This document shows positions 48,412 to 56,792 of a stretch of 64,000 nucleotides of DNA, in pieces; position 1 is the stretch's first letter, and the number at the start of each line of letters is the position of its first letter. Both the position numbers and the translations under genes were made by a program. Origin of the DNA: Bradyrhizobium sp. 199 (GTDB lineage Bacteria > Pseudomonadota > Alphaproteobacteria > Rhizobiales > Xanthobacteraceae); assembly GCF_023073355.1 (NCBI RefSeq), contig NZ_JADPJI010000005.1, positions 1,302,001 through 1,366,000 of the forward strand, given 5' to 3'. Under the pieces are notes generated by a model. It was given only the letters and a program-made list of their open reading frames with translations, made no database searches and was not told where the DNA came from.

Positions 48412-49506
48412 TCAGTTCGTCGGCAGGTTCGCCTCGAAATTGAAGCGGTCGCGCAGGTTCTTGCGCTGTTCCAGGATATCCTTGAGGAAGGCGCGGTCCT
48501 GGTCGTTCTTCATCATCGGCTCGATCAGGTCGAGCTGGTTCATGGCGACCAGTTGCAGGATCTCGGTGCGCGGCTTGCCGCTGACGTCGCGTGGCAGCGC
48601 ATGGACGACCTGGATGTGTTCCGGCGGCTTCGGACCCTTCGCGGCCGCAAGCTCGTTGCGGAGCTCGCCTTCGAGCGCCACCTGATCCGCCTCGACGAAG
48701 GCATAGAGCCCGACACCGGAGCGGCGGTCGGCAAAAGCGACGATAGCCGTGTCGCGCACGGCGGGGTTCTTGCGGATCAACTCGGTCAGCACCGGCGCAT
48801 CGTTGACCAGCCTGCGGCCGCCGCCCTCGCGGTCGGTGAAGTTGAACAGTCCGCGGGTGATGGCGCGATAGACCTTCTTGCCGGTGGCAAGCCACAGGCT
48901 TGCCACGAACGATTTCTTCGCCAGGATCTTTCGCTCGCGCGGCGTCAGCGCCTCCGGGGCGTAGGAGCGCTTGTGCTTGAGCAGGTGCCGGAGGTCCTCA
49001 TAGGCGAGGATGCGATAGAGCCGGCCGCGCCGCGCAAAGCAGGCAGCGAGCTGGAAGTCGGTCACATAGGCGCAGCCGTCGCGGCCGACCAGCCAGTTCT
49101 GTTCCTTGGCAAGGTCGTTGTGGCAGATACCGGCGCGGCGTAGCCGGCGCAGGACCACCTTGGCCGAACGGAAATAGGCGACGTCGCCATGCGGCTTTGC
49201 CAGATGCAACGCGACACCGTCGACGAAGCCGCGTACCAGCGCGCGGCGTCCGGCCCACAGCAGCTCGGGACCGACATTGAGACCGTCGGCGAGCGCCAGG
49301 GCACGCTTCTCGCGCGCGAACAAATGGCGTGCCAGCAGGAATGACCACCACGGCACTTCGTCCAGCCGGCGCAGCACCGCGTCAACCTCACCGCTCTGGC
49401 CGCGGAAGCGGCCGCGCTCGACGTTGGAGAACACGTCGCGCTTGAGCAGCACGCCCTCGGTCCAGCGCGCCGACAGCGTAGCGGCGTCGTCTTTGGGGAG
49501 GCTCAT
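48412..49506 (-). CDS. RIO/LPS-type kinase fused to an AMP-ligase C-terminal domain
   Basis: This 364-residue protein joins two unrelated parts. Residues about 20-220 look like a lipopolysaccharide-kinase/RIO-type kinase: the catalytic loop is CHNDLAKEQNW (Asp131, Asn137) and the metal motif is TDFQ (Asp150, in place of DFG). Residues about 234-320 match the C-terminal domain of acyl-CoA/AMP ligases: NPAVRDTAIVAF, then LYAFVEAD, then the A10-like motif ALPRDVSGKPRTEILQ with the Gly-Lys of the catalytic loop. The large AMP-binding N-domain is absent. It starts 7 bp after the trmFO stop on the same strand. The function is unknown. Confidence 0.8.
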   Translation of the reverse strand: MSLPKDDAATLSARWTEGVLLKRDVFSNVERGRFRGQSGEVDAVLRRLDEVPWWSFLLARHLFAREKRALALADGLNVGPELLWAGRRALVRGFVDGVALHLAKPHGDVAYFRSAKVVLRRLRRAGICHNDLAKEQNWLVGRDGCAYVTDFQLAACFARRGRLYRILAYEDLRHLLKHKRSYAPEALTPRERKILAKKSFVASLWLATGKKVYRAITRGLFNFTDREGGGRRLVNDAPVLTELIRKNPAVRDTAIVAFADRRSGVGLYAFVEADQVALEGELRNELAAAKGPKPPEHIQVVHALPRDVSGKPRTEILQLVAMNQLDLIEPMMKNDQDRAFLKDILEQRKNLRDRFNFEANLPTN

Positions 49507-49513
49507 TACAGAC

Positions 49514-50941
49514 TCACGCGGCTGCGGCAATGCGCAAATGATCGGCGATCCAGCGATCGAGATCGGCGAGGGCCCGGGCGCTCATCGCCTGCTTCTTGGC
49601 GACCGTCTTCTCGTTGCCGCGCAGGCGCGTGCCGTCGGGCTTCTTGGTCGGCACGGTCGCAAGCGGCGGGAATAGGCCGAAATTGATGTTCATCGGCTGG
49701 AACGACCGTGTGCCGGGCTCGATGGTCTCGATGTGGCCGCCGGTGATATGGCCGAGCAGCGATCCGAGCGCGGTGGTGCCCGGTGGGCTCGCCAGCGTCT
49801 CGCCGCGCGCGTCGGCGGCCGCATAGAGACCGGCGATCAGACCGACGCTGGCCGATTCCACATAACCCTCGCAGCCCGTCATCTGCCCGGCAAAGCGCAG
49901 CCGTAGCTGCGCGCGCAGGCGCAACTGACTGTCGAGCAGCTTTGGCGAGTTCAGGAAGGTGTTGCGGTGCAGGCCGCCGAGGCGGGCGAACTCAGCCTTC
50001 TCCAGACCGGGAATCGTGCGGAAGATGCGCTGCTGCTCGCCGTACTTCAGTTTCGTCTGGAAGCCGACGATGTTGTAGAGCGTGCCGAGCTTGTTGTCCT
50101 GACGCAGCTGCACGATGGCGTAGGCCTTCGTGCCGGGATCGTGGGGATTGGTCAGGCCGACCGGCTTCATGGGTCCATGGCGCAGCGTCTCGGGGCCGCG
50201 CTCCGCCATCACCTCGATGGGCAGGCAGCCGTCGAAATAGGGCGTGTTGGTTTCCCACTCCTTGAATTCGGTCTTTTCGCCTGACATCAGCGCGGCGACG
50301 AAGCCGTCATACTGCTCCTTCGTCATCGGACAGTTGATGTAGTCGGCGCCGGTGCCGCCAGGGCCCACCTTGTCGTAGCGCGACTGGAACCAGGCCACCG
50401 ACATGTCGATGGAATCCCGGTGCACGATCGGCGCGATCGCGTCGAAGAAGGCGAGCGCGTTCTCGTCGGTCAACTCGCGGATGGCATCGGCCAGCGGGGC
50501 GGAGGTGAGGGGGCCGGTGGCAACGATGACATTGCTCCAGTCGGCCGGGGGCAGGCCTGCGACCTCGCCGCGGGCGATCTCGATCAGGGGATGATCGTTC
50601 AGCGCCTTGGTGACGGCCGCGGAGAAGCCGTCGCGATCAACCGCAAGGGCGCCCCCGGCGGGCACCTGGTTGGCATCGGCCGCGCGCATGACGAGCGAAT
50701 CGAGCCGGCGCATCTCCGCGTGCAAGAGGCCGACGGCGTTGTTGGCGGCATCGTCCGAGCGGAACGAATTGGAGCAAACGAGCTCGGCGAGCCCGTCGGT
50801 GCGGTGCGCCTCGGTCATGCGGGTGGGCCGCATCTCGTGCAGCACCACGGGCACGCCGGCTTTCGCGACCTGCCAGGCTGCCTCTGAGCCGGCAAGGCCT
50901 GCGCCGATCACGTGCACGGTGTTGGATAGGGGTCCTGTCAT
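49514..50941 (-). CDS. trmFO: methylenetetrahydrofolate-tRNA-(uracil-54-C5)-methyltransferase
   Basis: The 475-residue FAD enzyme methylates U54 of tRNA using methylenetetrahydrofolate. The N-terminus [20 protein letters not shown] is the FAD-binding fold of the family. Other family blocks are [48 protein letters not shown] and the C-terminal [11 protein letters not shown]. The stop lies just before the kinase-fusion gene, which is transcribed with it. Confidence 0.96.
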   Translation of the reverse strand: MTGPLSNTVHVIGAGLAGSEAAWQVAKAGVPVVLHEMRPTRMTEAHRTDGLAELVCSNSFRSDDAANNAVGLLHAEMRRLDSLVMRAADANQVPAGGALAVDRDGFSAAVTKALNDHPLIEIARGEVAGLPPADWSNVIVATGPLTSAPLADAIRELTDENALAFFDAIAPIVHRDSIDMSVAWFQSRYDKVGPGGTGADYINCPMTKEQYDGFVAALMSGEKTEFKEWETNTPYFDGCLPIEVMAERGPETLRHGPMKPVGLTNPHDPGTKAYAIVQLRQDNKLGTLYNIVGFQTKLKYGEQQRIFRTIPGLEKAEFARLGGLHRNTFLNSPKLLDSQLRLRAQLRLRFAGQMTGCEGYVESASVGLIAGLYAAADARGETLASPPGTTALGSLLGHITGGHIETIEPGTRSFQPMNINFGLFPPLATVPTKKPDGTRLRGNEKTVAKKQAMSARALADLDRWIADHLRIAAAA

Positions 50942-51069
50942 AGGGCGGACAGGTAGCGCTTTTTGGTGGTCAGTGAAATCGCAGAGATCGAGTTTTCTGC
51001 CACCAGATGCGACAACGCCCGCACGAGGCGGGCGCTATCGATCGGTCTCCGGTGAAGGGCTGAACGATG

Positions 51070-51222
51070 TCAGCCCTGATACTGACCGGCGGCAACGCGC
51101 GGGATGTCCGAGCGATCGAGGCCGATATCGGCCAATTCGCGATCGCTGAGCTGGGACAGCTCGGCAACATTGCGCTGATAGTCCCGGAAAGCCTGGATCA
51201 TGCGGATGAGCGAGAGCAGCAT
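51070..51222 (-). CDS. DUF1127 small protein
   Basis: A 50-residue protein: MLLSLIRMIQAFRDYQRNVAELSQLSDRELADIGLDRSDIPRVA (cited here by its key residues L-S-D-R-E-L-A-D-I-G). This is the DUF1127 (YjiS-like) motif, which in other alphaproteobacteria affects RNA and phosphate homeostasis. The start at ATG 51222 has AGGAGAC upstream; a frame from 51342 is open but has no family match. It is a single gene upstream of trmFO with an 128-bp gap. Confidence 0.85.
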   Translation of the reverse strand: MLLSLIRMIQAFRDYQRNVAELSQLSDRELADIGLDRSDIPRVAAGQYQG

Positions 51223-51705
51223 AGGTAGTCTCCTGTAGTTCGATTCAGCCCTTGCCCGGGCTCCATCGTTGAAGTGAATATAGATGAGATTGATGCAGTG
51301 CGAAAGTTCCTCTGCTGCGACGCAGCTAGGCGCTGGATGCATAGCGTCAGTAAGAAACGATTAACGCTTTGGCAGTCCGCTTACAGGGGGTGCAGGAGCT
51401 TAGCGGGGCCGCAAGGCAAAGACTCGTGACACCAGAGGGTTAACAGCATGCCATGTGATGTCGTCGCGACCCGAACATGTTGCAGATGGTGATGCGACGC
51501 CAGGTCCAATCAGCGTCTACCCAAGTCTCACCTGTGTAATTTGCATGGAGGAACAGGACTAGAAGTGAATCTCTATTCATAATATGCCGTGGGAGAGCTG
51601 GTCGGCCGGACCTTTCGATGGTCTGTCAGGCGCCCCAGCACGCGCATAAAGTCAATGCGTCCGAGAGCTGGTCGCGGGTAATCGGGCTCTGCGGGTAGCC
51701 CAGAC
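51223..51705. other. gene-free region
   Basis: No credible gene is seen in these 483 bp between the DUF1127 gene and the MltB-like gene. The base composition is lower in GC than around it from about 51250 to 51600 (for example CTCTATTCATAATATG), so it may hold promoters or a small RNA, but I see no clear structure. Confidence 0.5.
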
Positions 51706-52530
51706 TTAGGGCGCGCGCGCCAGCTGGGTGGCGAAATAGGCGACGGTCTTGGAATAGACCTCGCTCTTGTTCCACTGCTTGAGCACCTCGAAATTCGGAC
51801 TGCCGGGCTGCCAATCCTTGCCCTTTTGCCAGCCATAGCCGGCCAGATAATTGGCGGTCGAGGCGAGCACGTCGGGTGCGTTGTGCAGAAGATCGCGCTT
51901 GCCGTTGCCGTCGAAATCGACGGCGTATTTCATCCAGGAGGACGGCATGAACTGCGTCTGGCCGAGCTCGCCGGCCCAGGCGCCCTTCATCTCGGCAGGT
52001 GCTAGATCGCCGCGCTGGACGATGCGCAGCGCATTCATCAGTTCGGCGCGAAACTGCTCGGCGCGCCGGCAGTCATAGGCCAGCGTTGCGAGCGAGCGGA
52101 TGGTGGCGAACTTGCCGGTGTTGACGCCGAAATCGGTCTCCAGGCCCCAGATCGCGACCAGAACCTCGCCGGGAACGCCATAGGTCTGCTCGATGCGCGA
52201 GAGTACTGAGCCGTATTGCTTCATCCTGTTGGAGCCGCGCTCCAGGCGCGGTGGCACCATGCGGCCGGAAAACTCCTCGAAGCTCTGGCCGAAGACCTTT
52301 TGCGAGCGGTCGCGGTTGAGCACGCTCTGATCCAGCGTCACCCCGGCGAGCCCCGATGCAATGGCCTGTTGTGAGATGCCCTTGGCCGCAGCGTCAGTTT
52401 TGAAGTCCGCAAGCCAAGCATCGAAATTGCCCGAACCGCAGGCAACCGCGGCGAACGCTGGCTGGGCGGACAGGATTGACGCGGAGAGGGCGATGGCTGC
52501 GAGAGCGAGACGAGAAATCGTCGAGGTCAT
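51706..52530 (-). CDS. lytic murein transglycosylase, MltB-like
   Basis: The 274-residue exported enzyme has a signal peptide (residues 1-28, ending AFAAVACG) and an SLT_2/MltB catalytic domain: IEQTYGVPGEVLVAIWGLETDFG with the catalytic Glu, then GELGQTQFMPSSWMKYAVDFDGNGKRDLL, and YLAGYGWQKGKDWQPG (quoted in parts). It lacks the C-terminal peptidoglycan-binding domain found in longer relatives. The start is ATG 52530; the longer frame to 52647 has no signal. Confidence 0.92.
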   Translation of the reverse strand: MTSTISRLALAAIALSASILSAQPAFAAVACGSGNFDAWLADFKTDAAAKGISQQAIASGLAGVTLDQSVLNRDRSQKVFGQSFEEFSGRMVPPRLERGSNRMKQYGSVLSRIEQTYGVPGEVLVAIWGLETDFGVNTGKFATIRSLATLAYDCRRAEQFRAELMNALRIVQRGDLAPAEMKGAWAGELGQTQFMPSSWMKYAVDFDGNGKRDLLHNAPDVLASTANYLAGYGWQKGKDWQPGSPNFEVLKQWNKSEVYSKTVAYFATQLARAP

Positions 52531-52659
52531 TCGAGTCAATGAATTCCGTGAAGTGATCTGACCGAGGGCGCAATCTCGATCGGAACCGCGGCCAAAGCAA
52601 GGCGTGCGACAGGGTGCGATCCTGCCCGAGGCAGGGCAGGATCGCATGTCACGATATCG

Positions 52660-53568
52660 TCAGACGTTCGTCCGGTTACGCCAGGGGAAGAGATTGGCCG
52701 GGAAATCGGCAGCCGGCTTGCGCGGACGATGCGGCGGGGGCGGCACCGGACGTGCACCGGGCTCCGAGACGATCGCCTTGCGGTAGAGATGCCAGGTGGC
52801 ATGGCCGAGCAGGGGGATCACCACGGCAAGGCCGAGGAAGGCCGGGAGCGTGCCGAGCGCGAGCAGCACCGCCACGATCAAGCCCCAAGCCGCCATCGGC
52901 ACCGGATTCTTCGCGACCACGCGCAGTGAGGTGCTCATCGCCTCGAATGCGCCGGCATGGCGGTCCAGCATCAGGGGAAACGACACCGCGCTGATGCAGA
53001 GCGCGGCGAGGGCGAACAGGAAGCCGGCGCCGCAGCCGACCACGATCAGCCACCAACCATGCTGTGTCGTCAGCACGCGCGTCATGAAGTCCGAGATTCC
53101 GGTCACGCCCTCATAGCCGAACGCCGCGACATAGATCGCCTGCGCGGTTGCAACCCAGGTCACGAACAGGGCGAGCAGCAATGCGCCGAGGCCGAGCATC
53201 GCTCCGAACGACGGCGAGCGCAGCACCTGCATGGCATCCCATGCGCTGGCTTCTTCAAAGCGTTCGCGTCGGCTGGAGAGCTCGTAGAGACCGAGCGCCG
53301 CGAAGGGGCCGATCAGTGCGAAGCCGGCGGCGAGTGGAAACAACAATGGCAGCACCGAATAGCCCAACACCACGCGAGCGAGCACCAGGCCGAGCACCGG
53401 GTAGATCACGCAGAGAATGATGGCGTGGCTCGGAACAGCCTTGAAATCTTCCCAGCCGCGCCGGAGCGCATCGTGCAGATCGGAGAGCTGGATGGTTCGA
53501 ATGACAGGTCCAGCCGCATCCGCGCTCTGGGCCATTGTCGGGACATTGCCCTGGTAAAGTGTGGCCAT
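52660..53568 (-). CDS. DUF2189 multi-pass membrane protein
   Basis: The 302-residue protein has six to seven hydrophobic segments and a basic Pro-rich tail (VPPPPHRPRKPAADFP). The blocks LHDALRRGWEDFKAVPSHA and SFPLMLDRHAGAFEAMSTSLRVVAKNP match the DUF2189 family as I recall it; the family often lies near cytochrome-oxidase genes, but none are here. ATG 53568 is preceded by AAGGGAG; the frame is open upstream to 53781. Confidence 0.85.
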   Translation of the reverse strand: MATLYQGNVPTMAQSADAAGPVIRTIQLSDLHDALRRGWEDFKAVPSHAIILCVIYPVLGLVLARVVLGYSVLPLLFPLAAGFALIGPFAALGLYELSSRRERFEEASAWDAMQVLRSPSFGAMLGLGALLLALFVTWVATAQAIYVAAFGYEGVTGISDFMTRVLTTQHGWWLIVVGCGAGFLFALAALCISAVSFPLMLDRHAGAFEAMSTSLRVVAKNPVPMAAWGLIVAVLLALGTLPAFLGLAVVIPLLGHATWHLYRKAIVSEPGARPVPPPPHRPRKPAADFPANLFPWRNRTNV

Positions 53569-53901
53569 CGTCGCTAGCTCCCTTGCCGAGCGGCCGAATC
53601 CGGCGCCGGCAAACGGCGCGAGCGGCCGCGATTCTTGAGTTCTGCGATTCCGACCAGACGCGAATTCCGGACGGCATCGCGAGCTGAACGCGAAGCGTAC
53701 GCCCATTTCCGAGTCCTGTCCCTCACGCTTGGGTGAGATTCGATACCGCAGCGCAACCCGGCGATGTCGTTCGGTCGTCATTTCGCCGCAGATAAGCTGA
53801 TGCTGCGCGCTCGTTCGCAGAACTCCGCGGGCGCAATGCAGTGACTTGGTCTATAAGTGCCACTCAAGGCCCTTCCAACGGATCCTTTTCGGGGAGCAGA
53901 T

Positions 53902-54294
53902 ATGAGCATTTTCGGTAAAATCATGAGCGCGATCTTCGGTAGTCAGCCGGCTTCCGCCGCGCCTGCCGGTGGCGCGGCTTCGCCCGCTGGCGCGGCGCCG
54001 GGAGCATCGGCGCCGGGCGGCGCGCCCATGGCCGCGGTGGACGTCGCCGCGGTCGTCGACAAGGCGGTCGCCGCGCACAAGGGCGAGAAGCTGGAGTGGC
54101 GTACCTCGATCGTCGACCTCATGAAGGCGCTCGACATCGATTCCAGCCTCGCTGCGCGCAAGGATCTCGCCAAGGAGCTAGGCTACACCGGCGACATGAA
54201 CGATTCCGCCAGCATGAACGTCTGGCTGCACAAGCAGGTGATGTCCAAGCTGGCCGCCAATGGCGGCAAGCTGCCGCCGGAAATCAAGCACTGA
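53902..54294 (+). CDS. DUF3597 small protein
   Basis: This 130-residue protein starts with an amphipathic helix (MSIFGKIMSAIFGS), then an Ala/Gly/Pro-rich spacer, then a folded C-terminal part of about 75 residues (VDLMKALDIDSSLAARKDLAKELGYTGD, MNVWLHKQVMSKLAANGG). That matches the DUF3597 family, whose structure is known but whose role is not. GGAGCAG precedes the ATG. A clear terminator follows. Confidence 0.9.
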   Translation: MSIFGKIMSAIFGSQPASAAPAGGAASPAGAAPGASAPGGAPMAAVDVAAVVDKAVAAHKGEKLEWRTSIVDLMKALDIDSSLAARKDLAKELGYTGDMNDSASMNVWLHKQVMSKLAANGGKLPPEIKH

Positions 54295-54316
54295 CCGACC
54301 GCCGGTCGTGCCGCAA

Positions 54317-54343
54317 GGGCCCGCGATCTCGCGGGCCCTTTTT
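54317..54343 (+). terminator. rho-independent terminator of the DUF3597 gene
   Basis: A perfect 9-bp GC stem (GGGCCCGCG/CGCGGGCCC) with a 4-nt loop is followed directly by five T. It is 22 bp after the stop of the DUF3597 gene and 4 bp before the end of the convergent acetyltransferase. Confidence 0.93.
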
Positions 54344-54347
54344 GCTT

Positions 54348-54623
54348 TCAGGCGACCAGATCCGCATCCTCCGGATGCCGATCGAGATAGTCGACGACGA
54401 AGCCGCAGCCGGCGATGACCTTCCTGCCGTCGCGCCGTATCAGGTCCAGCGCGCCCTTGACCAGCTCGGATGCGATGCCGCGGCCGCGTAGCGCGCGGGG
54501 CGTCTCGGTGTGGGTGATGATGACCGCCGAGGGCGTCAGCCGGTAATTGGCAAAGGCCATATCGTTGCCGACATCGAGTTCGAAGCGGCTCCTGTCCTTG
54601 TTGTCCCGTACCGATGCGGCCAT
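54348..54623 (-). CDS. small GNAT acetyltransferase (NATD1-like), copy 1
   Basis: A 91-residue minimal GNAT: N-terminal strand (SRFELDVG), then ITHTETP, then the acetyl-CoA loop ALRGRGIASELVKGAL, and the C-terminal GCGFVVDYLDRHPEDADLV. It is the sibling of the gene at 55376-55651 (same length, shared RGRGIxSxLV and HPxxADLV blocks). The substrate is unknown. It faces the DUF3597 gene across the terminator. Confidence 0.88.
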   Translation of the reverse strand: MAASVRDNKDRSRFELDVGNDMAFANYRLTPSAVIITHTETPRALRGRGIASELVKGALDLIRRDGRKVIAGCGFVVDYLDRHPEDADLVA

Positions 54624-54930
54624 GCAAGATCCTTCCGACGTTCGTCTTACGCCTTGATCTAGGAGCCCGTCCCCGTCCTTGGCAAGGCGCAGCCAAGGGA
54701 GCTTGCCGTACGGCAGATATCTGCAAACGCACGTGCCTGTAGCTGCAGCGCAGTATCAGAGGTCATCCACCACGCCGATCCAATAATTGCCGGCGCCGCT
54801 CTTGCAAGTTCCACGGCGGCTCCCACGTCCTCTTGAGGACATACGCCCGAATGCGGCCGGCAGGGTCGCTAGACATTCGGAGTGTCATGATTGCCAGCCG
54901 CAGACGTATGCCTCTTTGCAGGAGGTTACG
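54624..54930. other. intergenic region, no gene seen
   Basis: These 307 bp lie between the divergent starts of acetyltransferase copy 1 and the SPW protein and should hold both promoters. I see no gene and no strong palindrome. The ribosome-binding sequence for the SPW gene (GGAGGTTACG) is at 54921-54930. Confidence 0.5.
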
Positions 54931-55326
54931 ATGTCGGACTTTGGTTTCTTGAATACTCATCGAACATGGGAAGACTGGTGCGGGATGCTGCTCGGCGCGC
55001 TCATCGTGGCTTCGCCGTGGTTTCCCATTCAGGATCCGGCGATTGCCGGGCTCCAGACGGCGATCCTGAATACGGTCGCAATCGGTTTGGTCGTGTTTGG
55101 CATCAGCCAGCTCGAATATGTCGCCTTGCAGCGCTGGCAAGAGGTGACGACGATCCTCATCGGACTGTGGCTCATCGCCTCGCCTTACGCCCTCGGCTAT
55201 TCCGCTGACGGCTTTCTCCGTATCTACCACACGAGCGTCGGCGCGGCGGTGGTGCTGCTGGGCATACTCCAGCTGTGGCAGGACTGGGATCTGAATGATC
55301 AGGACATGCTCAAGCACGGACAATAG
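54931..55326 (+). CDS. SPW-repeat membrane protein
   Basis: This 131-residue protein has four hydrophobic helices arranged as two repeats, each with an SPW-type motif (IVASPWFPIQD and LIASPYALGYS). It matches the SPW repeat family of small membrane proteins, whose function is not known. The start has an excellent ribosome-binding sequence, GGAGGT, 5 nt before ATG. The longer frame from 54787 is not supported. Confidence 0.88.
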   Translation: MSDFGFLNTHRTWEDWCGMLLGALIVASPWFPIQDPAIAGLQTAILNTVAIGLVVFGISQLEYVALQRWQEVTTILIGLWLIASPYALGYSADGFLRIYHTSVGAAVVLLGILQLWQDWDLNDQDMLKHGQ

Positions 55327-55375
55327 CGCGTAGATGTCGGCAGGCCCGCTGGCTACAGGCGGCGGGCCTGCGCTC

Positions 55376-55651
55376 TCACCTGGCTACGAGGTCTGCATAG
55401 TCCGGATGCTTTTCGATCCATGCCTTCACGAACGGGCATTGCGGGATCAGCTTCAATCCGGCCGCACGGACCTGGTCGAGCGCGCCTTGCACCAGCTTTG
55501 AGCCGATGCCCTTGCCGCCGAGCTCCTTCGGCACGTCGGTGTGCTCGAACGTGATCACGTCGCCATCGAGCTTGTAATGCTCGGTCGCAAGATGGCCCTC
55601 GGCCTCGAGCTCGAAGCGGTGATCGGCCTTGTTGTCGATGACGTCGCTCAT
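55376..55651 (-). CDS. small GNAT acetyltransferase (NATD1-like), copy 2
   Basis: A 91-residue minimal GNAT with the acetyl-CoA loop ELGGKGIGSKLVQGAL and the ending HPDYADLVAR. It is paralogous to the gene at 54348-54623, and the two flank the SPW gene. I start at ATG 55651 (MSDVIDNKADHRFELE), the typical start of the family. The frame is open to 55738, where it carries an unrelated vestige (see that entry). Confidence 0.88.
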   Translation of the reverse strand: MSDVIDNKADHRFELEAEGHLATEHYKLDGDVITFEHTDVPKELGGKGIGSKLVQGALDQVRAAGLKLIPQCPFVKAWIEKHPDYADLVAR

Positions 55652-55738
55652 GTTGTAGACCTTCCAGCTGCCAGCCTCGCGCACCAAATCGTAACGCACG
55701 GTCGGGCCGGCCAGTTTCCGGTGTCGAGGTCGTTCGGT
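55652..55738 (-). pseudogene. vestige of a longer protein fused in frame ahead of acetyltransferase copy 2
   Basis: Between the lipoprotein stop (55739-55741) and the acetyltransferase ATG the same frame reads TVRYDLVREAGSWKVYN. This looks like the end of an exported protein of the DUF3828 kind, in which a RYDLVRE-G-WKI-type block is usual. No start codon for a separate gene precedes it except a GTG. It is probably a relic of a lost gene, or an N-terminal extension if the GTG at 55699 is used. Weak evidence. Confidence 0.3.
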
Positions 55739-56095
55739 TCAATCGGCCGCTTTGGCGAGCCTGGAATCTTCGGGCTGCTGCTGGGGACGCAGGCACCCCT
55801 TGCAGATGACCAGGGAGCGGTTGACCCTGGCATCCTGCTCGGCTTCGTTTTCGCCCTGGGCTTGCCACCACTCCTTCGAATGGGGTTGAAGCCCGGCTTG
55901 CGAGCTGCTTCGCTCGGCTCGGGCCGCGGTCCGTGGTTGTGAGGCCGCACGTGGCCGATTGGGATCCTCGCCGGCGCCGTCCCAGGCATAGCGGGCCGGC
56001 TTGAAGGCGGGATCGGACGCCAGATGCGCCTGTGGCGCCACGGCACATCCGGCGAGCGCCAGCGACAACAGGAGGATGGCAGGCGCTTTGACCAT
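55739..56095 (-). CDS. small lipoprotein of unknown function
   Basis: The 118-residue protein starts with a lipoprotein signal (MVKAPAILLLSLALAGC, Cys17). The mature part is charged and Pro/Gln-rich (SKEWWQAQGENEAEQDARVNRSL, ICKGCLRP with a CxxC). No known family; relatives with the KEWW block are familiar to me as hypothetical proteins in bradyrhizobia. It is divergent from the exported protein at 56190. Confidence 0.72.
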   Translation of the reverse strand: MVKAPAILLLSLALAGCAVAPQAHLASDPAFKPARYAWDGAGEDPNRPRAASQPRTAARAERSSSQAGLQPHSKEWWQAQGENEAEQDARVNRSLVICKGCLRPQQQPEDSRLAKAAD

Positions 56096-56189
56096 GATGC
56101 GGCACTCTGTACACGAGAACTGAGCGAGGGTGCGCCGATCATGTTTAAAATTCCCTGAACGATTGCGGCCGCGCCGGCGACCAACCCGC

Positions 56190-56687
56190 ATGCGTTCTCT
56201 GATCCTCATGCTCGCTCTGTTCACCTCTGCCGCGCGCGCCGAGGATGCAAAGCCGTTCAATCCAGCCGACTATCCGTCCGGCGTGCAGAAGGCGCTGCGC
56301 TACGCCAATGAGGAATGCACCAGCCAGGACGGCGGCGAGGTGACGTTCGCGCCCGATACGGTGCGCAGGATCGATCTGACCGGCGATGGACGCGAGGACT
56401 ATATTATCGATTTCCAGGACACCAAATGCGGCGATCGCGAGAGCACCTATTGCGGAACCGGCGGCTGCGTCATGAAGATCGTGGTGACGTTGCCGGATGG
56501 CAGCGTGCGCGAGGTGTTTGATGGCAATGTTCGCCGCTACAAGATCATCGCGCGGCCGACGAAGCGCGGCGCTGCGCGCAGCATTCGCTTCGACCTGCAT
56601 GGCAGCTTCTGCGGCGGCTTTGGCCCGCAGACCTGCATCAAGCAGAAGGCCATCACGGCGACGCCGTTTACGTTCAAGCAGCCGTAG
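56190..56687 (+). CDS. exported protein of unknown function
   Basis: A 165-residue protein with a signal peptide (MRSLILMLALFTSAARA) and six cysteines in the mature part (EECTSQDG, TKCGDRESTYCGTGGCVM, FCGGF, TCIKQ). The block VRRIDLTGDGREDYIIDFQDTKC contains an EF-hand/VCBS-like Asp-rich loop that could bind calcium. I recall similar hypothetical exported proteins in Rhizobiales. The start at ATG 56190 is set by the signal peptide. Confidence 0.78.
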   Translation: MRSLILMLALFTSAARAEDAKPFNPADYPSGVQKALRYANEECTSQDGGEVTFAPDTVRRIDLTGDGREDYIIDFQDTKCGDRESTYCGTGGCVMKIVVTLPDGSVREVFDGNVRRYKIIARPTKRGAARSIRFDLHGSFCGGFGPQTCIKQKAITATPFTFKQP

Positions 56688-56792
56688 GACAGGTCCGCGG
56701 CCGCTGGCCTTGCAGGGGCGCCAGTGATGGCGATAAATGGGCGGTAATGAGCGGGCGGCCAGCGCGCCGTCCGCCCTCCAAGAGGAAGCCCG

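Noticed and set aside
48320-48895. N-terminal extension of the CAP-domain protein to 381 codons
   Set aside because: The extension lies in the kinase-fusion gene on the same strand in another frame, and the signal peptide at 48319 with its ribosome-binding sequence fixes the start.
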